NCBI RefSeq assembly: GCF_040054535.1
Contig: NC_090779.1
Span: forward strand, 20,074,501 to 20,138,500
Length of the DNA stretch: 64,000 bases
Direction of reading: 5' to 3'
Origin: Antennarius striatus
Lineage: Eukaryota > Chordata > Actinopteri > Lophiiformes > Antennariidae
Position 1 is the stretch's first letter. Each line of letters starts with the position of its first letter. The notes under the pieces are model-generated. The model had not been told where the DNA came from, ran no database searches, and saw nothing but the letters and a program-made list of their open reading frames with translations. Position numbers and translations under genes: made by a program. This document shows, piece after piece, positions 60,001 through 64,000 of this stretch.

Positions 60001-61606
60001 TCTTTGTTGAATCACTGCTTGTATGAATCACTCCAGGTGAAAGTTCTATACTACCATCTTGGTGTAGCTTTTCTACATCTGTAGATTCAATTTCACAGTG
60101 CACAGTTGTATAATTGTCCATTGTGCACAGGTAAGACTTTTGTACTTGTTTCTGAACTAAATGCATCTCTGTAGATGATGAATTCACGCTGCTATCTTTC
60201 ATATCTGATGTCACATCATTTCTTTCATGTAACTCGTCTCCAGTTGCTGGATCGTTGTGAAGCTTTTGTTCTGTAACAGCTGTGCCTTCCGTCTTTTCCT
60301 GAATAGCAGGGTTCTCCATGTATTCCACTTTTTGTAAAGGGATAGAAGGCCCGTTAGTTCCATCGGTGAAGGCATTTTCTGTGTGTTGTATAACACTTTT
60401 TGGACACTGCAAAAAGAAAGAGGAAAATAATATTATAATAATAATATAGGAATATTGTTAAAATACACTGGTATTGATGCACCAGTTACTGAAACAGCAG
60501 ATAACATATTTCATAATTAAAAACGGGTAGTCACACATGTTGCTGGAAAACTAATACTGAATAAGTCAGTGGAAACAGTCAGATAGTTTACACCTGACAT
60601 TCATGTGTATAGGTCTCTAACTAGAAATCTTTAGGGAAGGGCAATCTCACATCGGGGTGGCACGGTGGAGCAGTGGTTAGCACTGCTGCCTCACAACATG
60701 GAAGACCCGGGTTCGAGTCCCGCTCTGTGCGGAGTTCGCATGCTCTCCACGTGTCTGCATGGGTTCTCTCTGGGTTCTCCGGCTTCCTCCCACCTCCGAA
60801 AGCATGCGCTTCAGGTTGATTGGCCGTTCCGAATTGCCCGTAGGAATGACTGTGTGTGTGCATGGTTGTGTGCATGGTATGTCTTTGTGTGTGGCTCCGT
60901 GATACATTGGCGTCGTGCCCGGAGTGTCCCCCGCCTCACGCCCCATGCCGCCGAGATAGGCTCCGGCTCCCCGTGACCCGCTGCGGCGGATATAGCGGTG
61001 GTAATCTGAAGATGACTGACTGACAAGCTTGTCATACCATAACCCTGTCAATAAATACCAATGCCTACTGTAGTAATCTGATGCCCTGCCCAGAGATGTG
61101 GCTGCAGGTCTTTAGCCCAATATGAAATAGGAAGCTGAAAGCCCCTTACAGAAAGTTTATATGGAAGAAAAGAGTTGACAGGATGTTTATTACCTTCATT
61201 CACCCTTTTGTCACCAGCTGTCTGCCTATTTCTGCTTTTCAAGAGATACAAATGCCTTTTCAGGATTTAAGAGCTTAAACATGTCACTTTAGAACTGGGA
61301 GGTGAACATGAATCTAATTCAGTGCATAGAAAACAGAAAAGTTTGCGAAACCAACATGGCTGCCTAGCCTGACTTCTCCCTTGTCTTGTTATCATTATAA
61401 TATGAAAATGAAATTTTAAAACAGCAACATCAGCAGCAAGTAAAGATACCTCAATAACCATAGACTAGCTATTGATACTCGCAATCATACTGGAGATGAT
61501 CAAAGTAGACATCCCGCTCTGTGCAGTTTGCATGTTCTCCAAATGCCTACGTGGTTTGTGTAAATGTGTATACTTTATCTTATGCAAATATAGTGTGTAC
61601 AAGCCC

Positions 61607-61644
<38 letters not shown>

Positions 61645-63977
61645 GGGCAAAGGGCCTGTATGCATGCAGTGGGGGGGGGGGGGGGTGCAGCTCCTAATGA
61701 ACTACTTATAAAGGGGATGGTGCCTTGCTCAAGGGCGCCTCGGCAGTGCTTGCTTCGGAGTGTGAGTTGACACCTCCCACTGTCAGCTCACACTCCAAAT
61801 TGACTGGGGGAGAGCAGGAATTGAACCACCAATCCTGCGATCATTGGACGAGCACCTGCTCTACCAACTAGGCCACTGCTGCCCCTGTCTCAACTATCCC
61901 AGTCTGCTCCAGCAACTCCGCGACAAAGCGGTATTGACAATGAATGAATGAACATTATCTAAAAATGGGAGTAAATAAAATTATTTTTGATAAGGAGTAG
62001 TTCACAAATGTAAAGATGTGATTTCTAACCACAAATATTATCTGTGAATTATACTTGTCACTCCTCACAGACCAACAAAAATTGAGTGGAGGAGTGGTTA
62101 AGGGTAACAATAGAATACTGTACTCAAAAGGAATCAATGAGTTTCATTAATCTCTTTGTGAGACTGAATGTCTGTGTGGGATAGAAACAGAAGATATTCA
62201 TTGTTTGAAATAGGCAGTGCAAGTCCCACATCTAATAAAAAATTGTGATAGCTAATCCACCTCTCGCCTATAACCAGCCTATCCCAGCTGGCTATGGGCA
62301 AGTGGCGGGGTGCATCCTGGACATGTAACCAGTTCAAAGCAGGGCCACAGAAAGACACACTCATGTTCACACTCATACCCACGAATATTTTTGGAATGAC
62401 CAATTCACTCTTTTTTCATGCGTTTTGAGGTGGGAGGAACCAGAGAGATCTGGAGATGTTCTTGCTACACACTGCACCACATTGCACCACCATGCTGCCC
62501 CTGCTTATATTTTATGCATTAAAATCTAAGCAAATATTTCTGTATTCTTAAGACAACCTGAAGATTGAGATTAAAGCATTACATATAGAATATGACATTG
62601 TCTATTGGAAAATTTAAAAAAGATCCAAACCTGAATTGCGCTTGATTTGTGTGGTCCCAGTAGGGTTGGACATAGATAACTCTCTTCTTTCTGTTCACCA
62701 GACACTGAAATCTCTTTTTGGTTGCCTTGCGCATCTGCAGTGATCACATCTGCATTGGGGTTTCTCAATCCTAAGTTCACAGTTACAGAATCTTGGTTCA
62801 AGGCAGAGTTTTCTTTTTTGCTGAGGTCCAGAGCATTTGAAATCACATTGTTTGACCTGTCTGTTACATTCAGGCAAGTTGCAAATGAATTGGTCTTGAG
62901 CACAGTCTGACCTGAAACTGATACCAGCTCACAGGGCATTTCAAAAGATTCACTATCCTCTGAACATGGATTTGTATGGTCCAAGTCAAAATGAAAGAAC
63001 CTGGGTGTTGACCGGCTGTAGAACAGACCTATCCACATGTGTAGGATGAGCTGCATTTCTTCATCAGTGTCTTGAGTGGAGAAATCCCATGGCCTACACA
63101 AGGTATGACGTGTACAAAAACCATGTCAGTAGAATATTTGATTCACTATCTGCACTAACAGTAAAACACCGTAAAATTATATTAAGATAATATAGTTTTA
63201 GGTTTTAAAAGTATACATACCCATGTAAGGCTCGTATGGTAGTTCTGGACATAGAATCGCTTGAAAACCTGCTGTCAAGATTAAAGTCATAATTTTCTTT
63301 CCATTGCTTTGTGACTTGGACAGATCCATCCTTTGCAACAAAGCTTCGGGATCGCCGGAGCTTTCTTGTGCACGCTGTGTGTTTTTTCAAGTCCTTTTCT
63401 GGAGCTTTTATGTTGTAATGCCGTCTGTCTTCCTGACAGACAGTATGATGCAATGTTCTAACTCCGTCTTCTTGCGCTGTGGGGTGATGGTGCAGCAGTT
63501 TGGTAGAACCACTTAAAGGAGATACCTGGAAGGATGTACCTAACAAATCCAACAGTAGAGAGGAAGATGGGGGCAATGAGTAAGCATGCTCTTTAGACAT
63601 CACAGCAACCAATTCACTGCCTCCCAAAAGACCGCTTGGAGAAGGAGACTCAAGAGGCTGAGTAGATATGGCAGCAGGCTGTCTAAGTAGGGAATGAAGA
63701 ACAGATTCTTGCTCAGCAATGGTATCATCTTTTGCAAGGTAACAGTTCTTCAAACTTGTCTCAGGTTTTTGCACATGTGTTGGGTCTGGTTGTGGTGGAA
63801 GGTGGTCATAGCTGTCACTGAGCGCCAAGTCAGCAAGTAAGTTCAAAGCATCTGAAGATGAGCAAGAAATATTACTTTTTTCCTTAACAGTCTTCCTGAC
63901 AGAAATATCCCTAGGACAACCTTTGATTCTGTGTTTTTCATTGGTAAAAGAAGTTGGGATTTGAAAATGCAACCACC
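53806..63977 (-). CDS. tasor2: tasor2, TASOR-family transcriptional silencing protein (3' part, 5' end outside window)
   Basis: TASOR-family proteins are scaffolds of HUSH-type chromatin silencing complexes. Exons read here: 63221-63977, 62631-63093, 56807-60406, 56278-56400, 55983-56136, 55771-55876, 54739-54920 and probably 53806-53900. All join in phase: 5480 bases, about 1826 residues. The first readable exon has SSSDALNLLADLAL. Its junction with the next forms ALHGPWDFSTQDTDEE and MWIGLFYSRST. The middle is one long Ser/Glu-rich disordered exon. The conserved C-terminal part includes SLTFTILNNSQERSESFLEY, CRFFIFGTSEETFFEETK, LTHQEMLIRGGFIMFD, GKWRWMMHYTDSR and VMPYHECDLMSRDQPDYL. I assign TASOR2 rather than TASOR mainly from linkage to TAF3/CELF2 and remembered similarity; a TASOR-family member is near certain. 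Confidence 0.82.
54157..54473. mobile_element. Tigger-like MITE, copy B, in last tasor2 intron
   Basis: The left end tacagtgcgccctc and right end gagggcacattgta are inverted matches with TA target sites. The 317-bp interior matches 32608-32944. No transposase frame. It lies between the tasor2 exons at 53806-53900 and 54739-54920. Confidence 0.8.
56807..60406 (-). CDS. tasor2: tasor2 giant internal exon
   Basis: 3600 bases, exactly 1200 codons, phase 0 at both ends. Acceptor tttttgcag precedes TGTCCAAAAAG; donor GTATGA follows ...EETK. Most of it is low-conservation, Ser/Asp/Glu-rich and presumably disordered. The last 250 codons or so become structured (SLVGQKIQVDMSYRKPLV, CSLNSIMDKSCKMKCRFF). 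A single giant exon is the usual layout for this family. Confidence 0.93.
60654..61024 (+). mobile_element. tRNA-derived SINE, Mermaid/V-SINE type (fullest copy)
   Basis: Head ggggtggcacggtggagcag is followed by tggttagcactgctgcctca, box B gggttcgagtcc, then gcatgctctccacgtgtctg, ttctccggcttcctcccacc, ttgattggccgttccgaatt, gcccgtagg and gagataggctccggctcccc. It ends in TGAC repeats. This is the familiar order of a widespread fish/amphibian SINE superfamily. It sits in the tasor2 intron 60407-62630; reading frames across it are not genes. Confidence 0.9.
61610..61685. repeat. (CA)n microsatellite followed by poly-G run
   Basis: About 16 CA units, a short unique piece, then about 15 consecutive G. 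Homopolymer length may be unreliable in the assembly. Confidence 0.9.
61700..61886 (-). mobile_element. Second tRNA-derived SINE family, inverted
   Basis: Read on the minus strand: gggcagcagtggcctagttg, gtagagcaggtgctcgtcca, the box-B-like ggtggttcaattcc, and further on ccttgagcaaggcaccatcc. The promoter-like head and the cttgagcaaggcacc body are typical of another common fish tRNA SINE, distinct from the copy at 60654. Confidence 0.75.
62250..62505 (-). mobile_element. Degraded Mermaid/V-SINE-like SINE, inverted
   Basis: Minus-strand reading gives, in order, the gggcagcatggtggtgcaat head, a shortened middle (catctccagatctctctggt, tcctcccacctcaaaacgca), gaattggtca and ccagctgggataggctgg. It carries a deletion between the head and the body. 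It lies in the tasor2 intron. Confidence 0.7.
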
Positions 63978-64000
63978 CTGTGAGGAGATAAAAGAGGAGA

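Noticed and set aside
60665-61051. Frames of 84-124 codons on both strands in a tasor2 intron
   Set aside because: They lie wholly within a tRNA-derived SINE.

Overview
The window is vertebrate nuclear DNA, almost certainly from a ray-finned (teleost) fish. Genes are split by GT-AG introns. Their products match vertebrate families over their whole readable length. The spacers hold fish-type repeats: tRNA-derived SINEs of the Mermaid/V-SINE kind, LINE 3' ends with short tandem tails, pogo/Tigger-like inverted-repeat elements and many microsatellites. The species cannot be read from the sequence. A celf2 coding span of only about 20 kb points to a fairly compact genome.

All recognised genes lie on the minus strand, so each transcript runs from high to low coordinates. 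From left to right: dhtkd1 (5' half, running off the window start, exons 1-3770); a repeat-rich spacer (3.8-6.9 kb); the probable long 3'UTR of celf2 (6.9-12.46 kb); celf2 (13 coding exons, 12458-32022, predicted 513 aa); a spacer with possible conserved regulatory DNA (32-40.7 kb); taf3 (7 coding exons, 40735-45663, predicted 932 aa, complete); a tandem-duplicated block with a second, truncated taf3 copy (48053-50126, predicted 195 aa); and the 3' part of tasor2 (53.8-64 kb, running off the right end). I built exon models by joining open frames at GT-AG boundaries; every junction keeps phase, and the complete genes sum to whole codons.

The four genes share no operon-like function. dhtkd1 makes a mitochondrial 2-oxoadipate dehydrogenase E1, celf2 an RNA-binding splicing and stability regulator, taf3 a TFIID subunit that reads H3K4me3, and tasor2 a HUSH-type silencing factor. 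Their neighbourhood matches the human 10p15-p14 gene set (TASOR2, TAF3, CELF2, DHTKD1), so this is old vertebrate linkage in compressed form.

The most unusual structure lies between 44.1 and 54.05 kb. A segment from inside taf3 exon 3, through taf3 exons 2 and 1 and the intergenic DNA, into the 3' end of tasor2 has been duplicated head to tail. The distal copy still has intact taf3 exons 1 and 2 with working splice signals. Its exon 3 runs through the breakpoint into former tasor2-flanking DNA and stops, giving an open frame for a histone-fold-only TAF3 with a new lysine-rich tail. That copy has lost the NRF1/YY1-type promoter of the main gene and carries many amino-acid changes, so it may be a decaying pseudogene or a young truncated paralogue.
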